Positions 1-4,907 are shown, counted from the first letter of the stretch. The stretch is DNA of 6,880 bases from Acidobacteriota bacterium (GCA_025061865.1 JANXAA010000115.1:1-6880); one strand, 5' to 3'. The notes: generated from the sequence alone by a model not told the origin. Made by a program: numbers and translations.

Positions 1-109
1 CTACCGGGCGGGCCGTCTTCCGACGAGGGGTCGGAGCGGCCGGCCTAGGCCGCGCGGGGGCCGTCTTCTCTTTTCCTGCCGGTGTCGTTTCCTTTTTATG
101 GGTGACCAT
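1..109 (-). CDS. Start of an unidentified CDS in the rplE (L5) position, 3' part outside window
   Basis: From an ATG at 109 the frame stays open to the window edge for 36 codons: MVTHKKETTPAGKEKT, then APARPRPAAPTPRRKTARPV. It is a low-complexity Lys/Arg/Pro/Ala segment, probably disordered, with no recognisable domain yet. In most bacteria rplE follows rplX, so an L5 with a basic N-terminal extension is the first guess; this is context only. A GAGGG Shine–Dalgarno lies 8 nt upstream of the ATG, which supports this start. A competing frame from an ATG at 117 gives 38 Arg-rich residues ending in TAG at 1–3, but its ATG directly abuts the purine run. I am fairly confident a gene starts here and unsure which. 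Confidence 0.5.
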   Translation of the reverse strand, partial: MVTHKKETTPAGKEKTAPARPRPAAPTPRRKTARPV

Positions 110-146
110 GACCTCATCCCTCAGCCGTAGGGCCCTTCAGATAATT

Positions 147-265
147 CGGCGACTTGGCCATCCGGGCATTCGGCAGTTCGAGAACTCAGGAAAGTCGAAG
201 CCCTGACCTCCGGTTTACCCCGCCCGAATCCCGCACCGCCGAATGCCCGAATACCCGAGTCGCCG
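147..265 (-). repeat. Long imperfect hairpin filling the spacer after rplX
   Basis: On the transcribed strand CGGCGACT (265–258 region, read from CGGCGACT through the stop-proximal side) pairs with AGTCGCCG (154–147), 8 bp. Eight further positions follow with two mismatches and two G·U pairs (257–250 with 155–162). Then CGGGCATTCGGC (249–238) pairs perfectly with GCCGAATGCCCG (174–163), 12 bp. The helix is thus 28 positions long around a 63-nt apical region that holds a TCAGG/CCTGA hairpin (206–202 with 190–186) and several GGG runs. It begins 2 nt after the rplX TAA and ends 37 nt before the next start codon. No U-tract follows. Confidence 0.55.
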
Positions 266-267
266 TC

Positions 268-606
268 TTACTTCGTCCACTCCCGGTCTAGGACGCCCGT
301 GCATCGCTTGCAAACTCGGACCTTCGTGCCGTCTTCCAGTCGACGGTGGCCGACCCGGGTCGGGCGACTGCATTCCGGGCAGACGACCATCAGGTTCGAG
401 ACGTGAATCGGCGCCTCGATGGGGACGATACCCCCGCGGATCCCCCGCGCCCGGTCCGGACGTCGATGCTTTTTCACGACGCGAATGCCTTCCACGAGGG
501 CCCGCTGTTCTTTGGGGAAGACGCGCAAGACCCGGCCGGTCCGCCCGCGGTCCCCGCCGGCGATCACCATGACTCGGTCGCCCTTTTTTACGTGAAGCGA
601 CGGCAT
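268..606 (-). CDS. rplX: 50S ribosomal protein L24, zinc-ribbon type
   Basis: The protein is 112 residues, typical of bacterial L24. The N-terminal KOW domain is clear (VKKGDRVMVIAGGDRGRTGR, residues 6–25), followed by VEGIRVVKKH. The C-terminal part carries two CxxC pairs, CPEC at 76–79 and CKRC at 99–102, which should bind zinc; this four-cysteine form is common in many bacterial phyla, while E. coli L24 lacks the full set. L24 starts 50S assembly by binding 23S domain I and sits next to the tunnel exit. The ATG at 606 gives the usual MPSLHVKKGD start, with GGGAG upstream. It is followed by a 158-nt structured spacer before the next gene. Confidence 0.97.
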   Translation of the reverse strand: MPSLHVKKGDRVMVIAGGDRGRTGRVLRVFPKEQRALVEGIRVVKKHRRPDRARGIRGGIVPIEAPIHVSNLMVVCPECSRPTRVGHRRLEDGTKVRVCKRCTGVLDREWTK

Positions 607-680
607 GAAGACGCTTCTCCCGGCTAAGGTAGATGGCTTATCCGGAAAAGTCTATGCTCATCATTATTATAAAAATGATT
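607..680 (-). other. rplN–rplX spacer: AT-rich patch with small hairpin and a -10-like box
   Basis: The 74-nt gap begins with an AT-rich stretch that stands out from the GC-rich surroundings. ATCATT/AATGAT (660–665 with 674–679) can form a 6-bp AT stem. The transcribed strand contains an exact TATAAT at 671–666, but the position 17 bp upstream reads CGGAAG, not a good -35 box, so promoter activity is doubtful. A GGGAG Shine–Dalgarno 9 nt before the rplX ATG lies at the other end of the gap. Confidence 0.3.
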
Positions 681-1049
681 TCATAAGACTTCCGGGGCCA
701 ACGAAATAATCCGTAAGAATTCCTTGTCCCGGAGTTCTCGGGCGACAGGGCCGAAGACGCGGGTCCCGATGGGGTGGCCCTGCTTATCGATCAGGACGGC
801 CGCGTTGTCGTCGAATCGGATGTAAGTCCCATCCGGCCGTCGGATTTCCTTACGAGTCCGGACGATGACGGCATGGACCACGTCGCCCTTCTCGACCCGA
901 CCGCCGGGTTCGGCCTCCTTGACAGAGGCGGCGATCACGTCCCCGACAGAGGCATAGATGGTGTTCCCCTTTCTAATGGGGTGGATACACATGATTTTTT
1001 TGGCGCCCGAGTTGTCCGCCACGTTCAAGATCGTGCCCATCTGGATCAT
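681..1049 (-). CDS. rplN: 50S ribosomal protein L14
   Basis: The 122 residues are exactly the bacterial L14 length. It begins MIQMGTILNVADNSGAKKIM and carries the signature GDVVHAVIVRTRKEIRRPDG followed by TYIRFDDNAAVLID at 55–88; GTRVFGPVARELR (95–107) and the IISLAPEVL end are also standard. L14 lies on the 50S interface near L3 and L19, contributes to an intersubunit bridge, and is the docking site of the silencing factor RsfS. The start overlaps rpsQ by four bases with GGAG just upstream. The gene ends a run of four ATGA-coupled genes, and a 74-nt AT-rich gap follows. Confidence 0.98.
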   Translation of the reverse strand: MIQMGTILNVADNSGAKKIMCIHPIRKGNTIYASVGDVIAASVKEAEPGGRVEKGDVVHAVIVRTRKEIRRPDGTYIRFDDNAAVLIDKQGHPIGTRVFGPVARELRDKEFLRIISLAPEVL

Positions 1050-1381
1050 GGGAGCTCCTCCGGGGCTTCGACCTCGGCTGCCGGCTTCCGGACGAATGCC
1101 TCGACTTCGTAGCCGGCGGCCCGACGCAGGATGCGGTGGACGCGCCAGCGTTTATGCCGGCTCAGGGGCCGGGTCTCCATGATTTCGACCAGGTCTCCGA
1201 GTTGGCAGGTCTGATGCTCATCATGGGCCATGTACTTTTTACTCCGGACGACCACCTTCTTGTAGAAGGGGTGGGGGAAGCGACGGTCGACCCGGACGAC
1301 GACGGTCTTCTGCATCTTATTGCTGACGACGATCCCTTGGAGGACTTTCCGATGGCCTCGGCGGGTCTGGGCCTCTGTCAT
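1046..1381 (-). CDS. rpsQ: 30S ribosomal protein S17, with C-terminal tail
   Basis: The OB-fold core is clear: RKVLQGIVVSNKMQKTVVV (11–29), a KKYMAHDE segment (48–55) and the signature GDLVEIMETRPLSRHKRWRV (62–81). S17 is a primary 16S-binding protein in the 30S body, acting early in assembly. The protein has 111 residues, against about 84–90 in many bacteria; the extra part after residue ~88 is YEVEAFVRKPAAEVEAPEEL plus a final Pro, acidic and probably disordered. The reading frame is intact and ends in ATGA overlapping rplN, so the tail is not a frameshift artefact. The start is fixed by the overlap with rpmC and a GAGGTG Shine–Dalgarno. Confidence 0.96.
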   Translation of the reverse strand: MTEAQTRRGHRKVLQGIVVSNKMQKTVVVRVDRRFPHPFYKKVVVRSKKYMAHDEHQTCQLGDLVEIMETRPLSRHKRWRVHRILRRAAGYEVEAFVRKPAAEVEAPEELP

Positions 1382-1575
1382 GACGCACCTCGCTGTTTTT
1401 CGTGGAGGACGGTCAGGACCCGGGCCAAGTCCCGTCGGAGGCGCCGGATTTCCATCCGGTCGTCCAGTTGACCGATCTTATGCTTCAGCCGTAGACGGAA
1501 GAGCCGATCCCGCAGGTCCTGGGCCATCTTCCGGAGTTCGTCTACCGTATGTTGTCGTAATTCTTGGGCCTTCAT
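1378..1575 (-). CDS. rpmC: 50S ribosomal protein L29
   Basis: The product is a small 65-residue, almost wholly helical protein of the usual L29 size. It shows the family pattern MKAQELRQHTVDELRKMAQD, then LRDRLFRLRLKHKIGQLDD, then the second-helix R..RRDLARVLTVLHEK. The two helices form the antiparallel hairpin that sits at the exit-tunnel rim beside L23. It overlaps rplP and rpsQ by four bases on each side. A GGAG lies 10 nt upstream of the ATG inside rplP, and its own last codons carry the GAGGTG Shine–Dalgarno of rpsQ. Confidence 0.97.
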   Translation of the reverse strand: MKAQELRQHTVDELRKMAQDLRDRLFRLRLKHKIGQLDDRMEIRRLRRDLARVLTVLHEKQRGAS

Positions 1576-2000
1576 AGTTCTCGGACTCCGATGGCACCCC
1601 GGCGGACGAAGCCGACCCGGACGGGGAGCTTCCCCCCGGCCAGTCGGAAGGCCTCCCGGGCGACGTCCTCGGGTACGCCGGTCATTTCAAATAGAATCCG
1701 CCCCGGCCGGACGACGGCCACGTAGCCGACCCGGGGTCCCTTGCCCTTCCCCATGCGGGTCTCTAAGGGCTTCTTGGTGATGGCCTTGTCGGGGAAGATA
1801 CGGATCCAAAGCTTGGCCCCCTTGCGGACGTAGCGCATGATGGCCACGCGGGCGGCCTCGATCTGGCGGGCCGACACCCAGGCCGGGGTCAGAGCCTTTA
1901 GACCGTACTCGCCGAAGGCCAGGCGGTTCCCCCGGTAGGCCTTCCCGGTCATCCGCCCCCGTTGATGTTTCAGGAACTTGACCTTCTTGGGTTGGAGCAT
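1572..2000 (-). CDS. rplP: 50S ribosomal protein L16
   Basis: The product is 142 residues, close to the bacterial norm of 136–144. It begins with MLQPKKVKFLKHQRGRMTGK (in many bacteria M-L-x-P-K-R-x-K-x-R), which argues for this start. Conserved regions are FGEYGLKAL (29–37), IEAARVAIMRY (47–57), IFPDKAITKKPLETRMGKGK (68–87) and the GKLPV segment near the C-terminus. R82 in TRMGKGKG corresponds to E. coli Arg81, the residue hydroxylated by the YcfD/RoxA oxygenase in some bacteria; no such enzyme is visible here. L16 contacts A-site tRNA and organises the A-site and the L11–L7/L12 stalk region. The stop overlaps the rpmC start as ATGA. It is the first of four translationally linked genes, rplP–rpmC–rpsQ–rplN. 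Confidence 0.98.
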   Translation of the reverse strand: MLQPKKVKFLKHQRGRMTGKAYRGNRLAFGEYGLKALTPAWVSARQIEAARVAIMRYVRKGAKLWIRIFPDKAITKKPLETRMGKGKGPRVGYVAVVRPGRILFEMTGVPEDVAREAFRLAGGKLPVRVGFVRRGAIGVREL

Positions 2001-2011
2001 AGCCTATACCC
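1995..2011 (-). promoter_or_regulatory. Unusual translation-initiation context of rplP, shared with rplB
   Basis: The transcribed strand reads GGGTATAGGCTATGCTC across the rplP start. It matches the rplB start region (4585–4601) in 16 of 17 bases and likewise lacks a standard Shine–Dalgarno at normal spacing. The amino acids encoded after the start differ beyond Met-Leu, so protein conservation does not explain the upstream identity. Confidence 0.4.
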
Positions 2012-2014
2012 TGT

Positions 2015-2048
2015 TGGGTGTCGGGTAGGCAGTGCTGGGTGTGGGTTG
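2015..2048. repeat. G-run tract with TGGGTGT direct repeat upstream of rplP
   Basis: On the plus strand TGGGTGT occurs at 2015–2021 and 2036–2042, and four GGG runs (2016, 2023, 2037, 2043) are separated by 4, 11 and 3 bases. The transcribed strand is correspondingly C/A-rich just upstream of the rplP start. It could be a degenerate short tandem repeat or a DNA quadruplex-capable site on the template strand. No function is implied. Confidence 0.35.
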
Positions 2049-2105
2049 AAAGGGACCCTAGACGACTAATTTGTCCGACTGAATTTTGGGGTTGGGCTAG
2101 CCGGC

Positions 2106-2123
2106 GTCAGGAAAAAGCCTGAC
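2106..2123 (-). repeat. GTCAGG/CCTGAC hairpin in the rpsC–rplP spacer
   Basis: A perfect 6-bp stem with the 6-nt loop CTTTTT lies in the 167-nt gap between rpsC and rplP. The same stem sequence closes the inner hairpin of the rplV–rpsC spacer, and TCAGG/CCTGA recurs at 186–206. Downstream on the transcribed strand (2093–2066) comes AACCCCAAAATTCAGTCGGA then CAAATT, which resembles the right arm of the rplV–rpsC palindrome. The spacer also holds a direct repeat GACTGAAT on the plus strand (2077–2084, 2151–2158). The hairpin has no following U-tract and is not a convincing terminator on either strand. Confidence 0.4.
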
Positions 2124-2167
2124 CCTTGATCCTGCATGCCCGCCGCTCCGGACTGAATGCCTCCGAC

Positions 2168-2830
2168 TTAAGATCCCTTGGCCGTTCCCTCCTGAGGCAG
2201 GTAAGTCGTTTTATCGCCCCGGTAAATCCAGACTTTCACGCCGATAGTCCCATACTTGGTCCGGGCGATGGCGTAACCGTAGTCGATGTCGGCCCGAATC
2301 GTGTTGAGGGGCAAGCGGCCCACCAAATACCATTCGGCCCGAGCGATCTCCGCCCCGGCTAGACGGCCTTTGCAGCGGACCTTGATGCCCTTGGCGCCGA
2401 ACCGGATGGCGGCGTCCACGGCCCGACGCATGGCCCGTCGGAAGTTGACCCGCCGCTCCAGTTGGAGAGCGATATTTTCAGCGGTAATCTGGGCATCCAG
2501 CTCGGGGCGCTCGACTTCGAGGACGCTGACACGCACTTCGCGGATGCCGTACCGCTCGCTCAGGCTCCGGTTCAATTGTTCGACTTCACGGCCCCGATGG
2601 CCGATGATGAGGCCGGGCCGGGCGGCATAGATGATGACCCGCATGCGTTCTGGATAACGCTCGATTTCGATCCGGGAGATGTTTGCATGATGGTATCGCT
2701 GTTTGATCTCCCGCCGGATGGCCAGGTCTTGGTGGAGCCACGGAGCGTAAGACCGCTTGGTATACCACCGGGAGAGCCACGGCCGGTTATAGCCGATCCG
2801 AAAACCGTACGGATGGACTTTTTGACCCAC
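2168..2830 (-). CDS. rpsC: 30S ribosomal protein S3
   Basis: The protein has 220 residues, within the bacterial range (about 210–235). It starts with the invariant MGQKVHPYGFRIG, has a type II KH domain with its GxxG loop at IIGHRG (75–80), and has the C-terminal signature GRLAGAEIARAE (155–166) followed by GRLPLNTIRADIDYG. FRRAMRR at 130–136 places basic residues R131, R132 and R135 where E. coli S3 has the mRNA-helicase residues R131, R132 and K135. S3 lies at the mRNA entry channel of the 30S with S4 and S5. Translation begins at GTG behind a very strong SD. The gene stands between two long spacers (182 nt before, 167 nt after), unlike the packed genes around it, which suggests separate control of its translation or insertions on both sides. 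Confidence 0.97.
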   Translation of the reverse strand: MGQKVHPYGFRIGYNRPWLSRWYTKRSYAPWLHQDLAIRREIKQRYHHANISRIEIERYPERMRVIIYAARPGLIIGHRGREVEQLNRSLSERYGIREVRVSVLEVERPELDAQITAENIALQLERRVNFRRAMRRAVDAAIRFGAKGIKVRCKGRLAGAEIARAEWYLVGRLPLNTIRADIDYGYAIARTKYGTIGVKVWIYRGDKTTYLPQEGTAKGS

Positions 2831-2840
2831 GGGTCACCTC
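2831..2840 (-). promoter_or_regulatory. Strong Shine–Dalgarno deciding the GTG start of rpsC
   Basis: The transcribed strand reads GGAGGTGACCC directly before the GTG at 2830. GGAGGTGA is complementary to eight bases of the 16S 3' tail. It supports the GTG as the real start, and the encoded MGQKVHP is the normal S3 N-terminus. Confidence 0.8.
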
Positions 2841-2861
2841 CGATACGCACGCCCGTCCGCG

Positions 2862-2898
2862 ACAAAGCACCCCCAAGGCCCAGCCCTTGGGGCTTTGT
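2862..2898 (-). promoter_or_regulatory. Hairpin just upstream of the rpsC ribosome-binding site, alternative to the longer palindrome
   Basis: On the transcribed strand CCCCAAGG (2892–2885) pairs with CCTTGGGG (2878–2871) around a 6-nt loop. After a 3-nt bulge, six further pairs join 2898–2893 with 2867–2862. This makes a 14-bp stem ending 21 nt before the GGAGGTGA Shine–Dalgarno of rpsC (2840–2833). Its 5' arm is the same segment that forms the 3' outer arm of the 100-nt hairpin at 2890–2991. No run of U follows, which speaks against an intrinsic terminator. A role in translation initiation or mRNA processing is inference. Confidence 0.45.
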
Positions 2899-2991
2899 TC
2901 ACTGGGATTTTAGAGGTGGAGCGGTCAGGCGTCTGAGAAGGCCTGACCCCCACGCAAGACCGAACCCCTAAAATTCCAATTAACAAAGCCC
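2890..2991 (-). repeat. Long palindrome (~100-nt hairpin) in the rplV–rpsC spacer
   Basis: On the transcribed strand GGGCTTTGTT (2991–2982) pairs perfectly with AACAAAGCCC (2899–2890). Continuing inward, 2981–2964 pairs with 2900–2917 through two mismatches and two G·U pairs, so the helix spans 28 positions on each side. Inside it, GGTCAGGC (2948–2941) and GCCTGACC (2930–2923) form a perfect 8-bp hairpin with a 10-nt loop. A match of this length by chance in a 182-nt spacer is unlikely. There is no U-tract. The outer arm 2890–2898 is shared with the second hairpin nearer rpsC, so the two folds exclude each other. Possible identities are a cis-acting RNA switch or a small palindromic repeat element with terminal inverted repeats. 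Confidence 0.6.
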
Positions 2992-3012
2992 GCGCGCCCT
3001 CGGTGCTTGGCC

Positions 3013-3423
3013 CTATGGCCGGGGCCCTTTCCGGCGACGGACCGCCGGAGCCGGACGGGCCGCCAAGCGGATCGAGATATGGCTATGATGAATCCGACGC
3101 CGGAACACCTTCCGGGTTCCCGCCCGGAAGCGGCGCCACATCCGGGTCGGTCCCATATCGACGGCACAACGCCACACGAAAAGCTCTTCCGCCGTGTAAC
3201 TGCCCTGTTCCCGATTTTCGGCGTTGGCCACGGCCGACTGTAAGACCTTGTAAATGATCCGAGCCGCCTTTTTGGGCGTAAACTGTAAGATTCGGAATGC
3301 TTCGGGCACACTCTTTCCCCGGATGAGGTCAATGACGAGACGGGCCTTCCGAGGGGAGATACGTACATACCGGGCGATGGCCCGACTCACTTCGACCGGC
3401 TGAGCCGTTTCGACCTGTGCCAT
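3013..3423 (-). CDS. rplV: 50S ribosomal protein L22
   Basis: The product is 136 residues, longer than the roughly 110 of E. coli, because of about 10 extra residues at the N-terminus and a basic Ala/Pro/Arg tail after residue 120. The core is clear: ARYVRISPRKARLVIDLIRG (17–36), FTPKKAARIIYKVLQSAVAN (48–67), and the tunnel hairpin with conserved basic residues at about 88–108 (VDMGPTRMWRRFRAGTRKV), then HHSHISI. L22 contacts all 23S domains, and its hairpin forms the tunnel constriction with L4. The ATG at 3423 has GGAGG at a suitable distance (CGGAGGGATCCG before the ATG). The TAG stop is followed by the 182-nt structured spacer before rpsC. Confidence 0.97.
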   Translation of the reverse strand: MAQVETAQPVEVSRAIARYVRISPRKARLVIDLIRGKSVPEAFRILQFTPKKAARIIYKVLQSAVANAENREQGSYTAEELFVWRCAVDMGPTRMWRRFRAGTRKVFRRRIHHSHISIRLAARPAPAVRRRKGPRP

Positions 3424-3443
3424 CGGATCCCTCCGACCCCGAC

Positions 3444-3728
3444 TTAATCCCGTCGAGCCTTCTTTTCCGACTTATCGGGGTGGCCCCGAAACGTCCGGGT
3501 CGGGGCAAATTCGCCCAGCTTGTGGCCGACCATGTTCTCGGTGATGTATACGGGCACGAAGGTCCGACCGTTATGGACGGCAATCGTCAGGCCGACCATC
3601 TCGGGGATGACCGTCGAACGGCGGGACCAGGTCTTGATGACGACCTTCTCCCGAGCCGTCCGGGCCTGAAGGATTTTCTTCAACAAGTGCGCGTCCACGA
3701 AGGGTCCTTTCTTGCTCGACCGACCCAT
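3444..3728 (-). CDS. rpsS: 30S ribosomal protein S19
   Basis: The 94 residues match bacterial S19 (about 92). It opens with MGRSSKKGPFVD and carries the signature GRTFVPVYITENMVGHKLGE followed by FAPTRTFRGH over residues 54–83. S19 sits at the top of the 30S head, next to S13, and contacts the A-site tRNA and the 50S through an intersubunit bridge. The ATG at 3728 has an AAAGGAG Shine–Dalgarno with 8 nt spacing. A 40-nt gap separates it from rplB upstream and a 20-nt gap from rplV downstream; I see no special structure in either gap. Confidence 0.98.
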   Translation of the reverse strand: MGRSSKKGPFVDAHLLKKILQARTAREKVVIKTWSRRSTVIPEMVGLTIAVHNGRTFVPVYITENMVGHKLGEFAPTRTFRGHPDKSEKKARRD

Positions 3729-3768
3729 GACGGCGGCTCCTTTGAATGCCTGGGTGTTAGGGGGCTGT

Positions 3769-4590
3769 CTATTTTCGGCGTTTGACGATGAAAGCCTGGG
3801 TCCGCTTGTTCCGTCGGGTCTTATAACCCTTCGTCGGCTGGCCCCACGGCGTCACGGGATGGCGGCCCGGATGAGTCTTACCCTCGCCACCGCCGTGGGG
3901 GTGGTCGACCGGATTCATACAAGTCCCCCGCACGTGGGGCCGACGGCCCAGCCAACGGGATCGACCGGCCTTTCCGAGCGTCACGTTAAAGTGATCCAAG
4001 TTCCCGACCTGACCGATCGTGGCATAGCAGTCCAGGTGCACGCGCCGGATCTCGCCCGAGGGGAGACGGACCTGGGCGTACTCGCCCTCCTTAGCCATAA
4101 TGACGGCCATCGAGCCGGCCGAACGGGCGATGGCGCCGCCGTGACCTGGCCAGAACTCGACGTTGTGAATCGGGATGCCCTCCGGGATATACCGCAGGGG
4201 CAGGGCGTGGCCGACCCGGATTTCAGCGTCGGGGCCTGTCTGAATGATGTCTCCGACCCTCAGGCCATCGGGATGGAGGATGTAGCGGCGTTCACCGTCG
4301 GCATAGCACACGAGGGCGATGTTCGCCGACCGATTCGGGTCGTACTCGATCGACTCGACTCGGGCCGGGATACCGACCTTGTCGTATCGGCGAAAGTCGA
4401 CGACCCGGTAGCGGCGCTTGTGACCGCCGCCGCGCCACCAGACGGTGATACGGCCGGCATTGTTCCGACCGCTCTGACGCTTCCGACCGAAGGTCAGGGG
4501 CTTGTAGGGCTCGTCCCGCGTGACCTCTGTGCGGACCAGGACAGTCATGAACCGGCGACCGGGCGTGTACGGTTTAAACCGCTTGAGCAT
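3769..4590 (-). CDS. rplB: 50S ribosomal protein L2
   Basis: The 273-residue length is exactly that of the family. Conserved blocks in order are TPGRR (9–13), SGRNNAGRITVWWRGGGHKR (40–59), EYDPNRSANIALV (82–94), ARSAG (155–159), a GNLDH segment, and the C-terminal MNPVDHPHGGGEGK at 225–238, which carries the histidine equivalent to E. coli His229 near the peptidyl-transferase centre. The end, KGYKTRRNKRTQAFIVKRRK, is the usual basic tail. L2 is a primary 23S-binding protein needed for subunit association and peptide-bond formation. The ATG at 4590 yields the expected MLKRFKPYTPGRR start. It lies 14 nt after rplW and 40 nt before rpsS. Confidence 0.98.
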   Translation of the reverse strand: MLKRFKPYTPGRRFMTVLVRTEVTRDEPYKPLTFGRKRQSGRNNAGRITVWWRGGGHKRRYRVVDFRRYDKVGIPARVESIEYDPNRSANIALVCYADGERRYILHPDGLRVGDIIQTGPDAEIRVGHALPLRYIPEGIPIHNVEFWPGHGGAIARSAGSMAVIMAKEGEYAQVRLPSGEIRRVHLDCYATIGQVGNLDHFNVTLGKAGRSRWLGRRPHVRGTCMNPVDHPHGGGEGKTHPGRHPVTPWGQPTKGYKTRRNKRTQAFIVKRRK

Positions 4591-4601
4591 GGCCTATACC
4601 C
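4585..4601 (-). promoter_or_regulatory. Unusual translation-initiation context of rplB, shared with rplP
   Basis: The transcribed strand reads GGGTATAGGCCATGCTC across the rplB start codon. There is no standard GGAGG-type Shine–Dalgarno at a normal distance; the only purine patches are GGG about 13 nt and AGG 2–4 nt upstream of the ATG. The same 17-base string with one change occurs at the rplP start (1995–2011), whereas most other genes in the window have recognisable SD sequences. The match is directly visible; its role is unknown. Confidence 0.4.
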
Positions 4602-4604
4602 ATG

Positions 4605-4907
4605 TCAGAGCTGTAGGATATCGATCTTATGGCCGGCCCGGAGTTTGACCAGGGCCTTCTTCCAGGCGGGCTTGTAGCCCCGCCGGCCCCGTCGCCACAT
4701 CCGCCCCCGGGGCTTGGGTTTCATACGAATGATACGGACCTTTTCGACCTTCACGCCGAAGATCTGCTCGACAGCCTGGCGGACCTGGATTTTGTTGGCC
4801 GCCGGGTGGATGCGAAAGGTATACCAGTTTTGGGCATCCCGCAGACGGTCGGCCTTCTCCGAGTACACAGGAACCTGAACGATCTCATAAGGACTCAGCG
4901 CCTTCAT
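4605..4907 (-). CDS. rplW: 50S ribosomal protein L23
   Basis: The product is 100 residues, typical for bacterial L23. Visible features are the N-terminal PVYSEKADRL segment, the WYTFRIHPAANKIQVRQAVE strand–helix with the conserved N38-K39 pair, GVKVEKV, and the basic hairpin extension RMKPKPRGRMWRRGRRGYKP (about residues 61–80) that reaches into the tunnel. L23 forms part of the rim of the polypeptide exit site and is the main docking point for trigger factor and the signal recognition particle. Its ATG overlaps the rplD stop by four bases, and an AGAAGGT Shine–Dalgarno lies within the end of rplD. A 14-nt gap separates its stop from rplB. Confidence 0.97.
   Translation of the reverse strand: MKALSPYEIVQVPVYSEKADRLRDAQNWYTFRIHPAANKIQVRQAVEQIFGVKVEKVRIIRMKPKPRGRMWRRGRRGYKPAWKKALVKLRAGHKIDILQL

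Noticed and set aside
1..117. 38-residue Arg-rich ORF starting at an ATG at 117 and ending in TAG at 1–3
   Set aside because: The purine run touches its ATG, leaving no proper spacing, and it matches no small ribosomal protein (not L36-like). The overlapping frame from 109 has better SD spacing and stays open to the window edge.
2106..2123. GTCAGG-CTTTTT-CCTGAC as an intrinsic terminator after rpsC
   Set aside because: The T-run is in the loop, not after the stem. The stem has only 6 bp, and rplP and the rest of the operon continue downstream.
2885..2900. Plus-strand reading of the CCCCAAGG/CCTTGGGG hairpin followed by CTTTGTTC as a rho-independent terminator
   Set aside because: No plus-strand gene ends here, and the T-run is short and interrupted. 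On the transcribed strand the hairpin is followed by GTCGCGG, not U residues.
2001..3012. tRNA or other known structured RNA gene in the two spacers around rpsC
   Set aside because: No T-arm GTTCRA motif in the right setting, no cloverleaf and no CCA end. The structures are simple long stems.
3712..4677. Long plus-strand open frame (321 codons) antisense to rplB and rplW
   Set aside because: It lies wholly over genes with unmistakable L2 and L23 translations. Open antisense frames are common in GC-rich coding DNA, and its translation shows no recognisable family.
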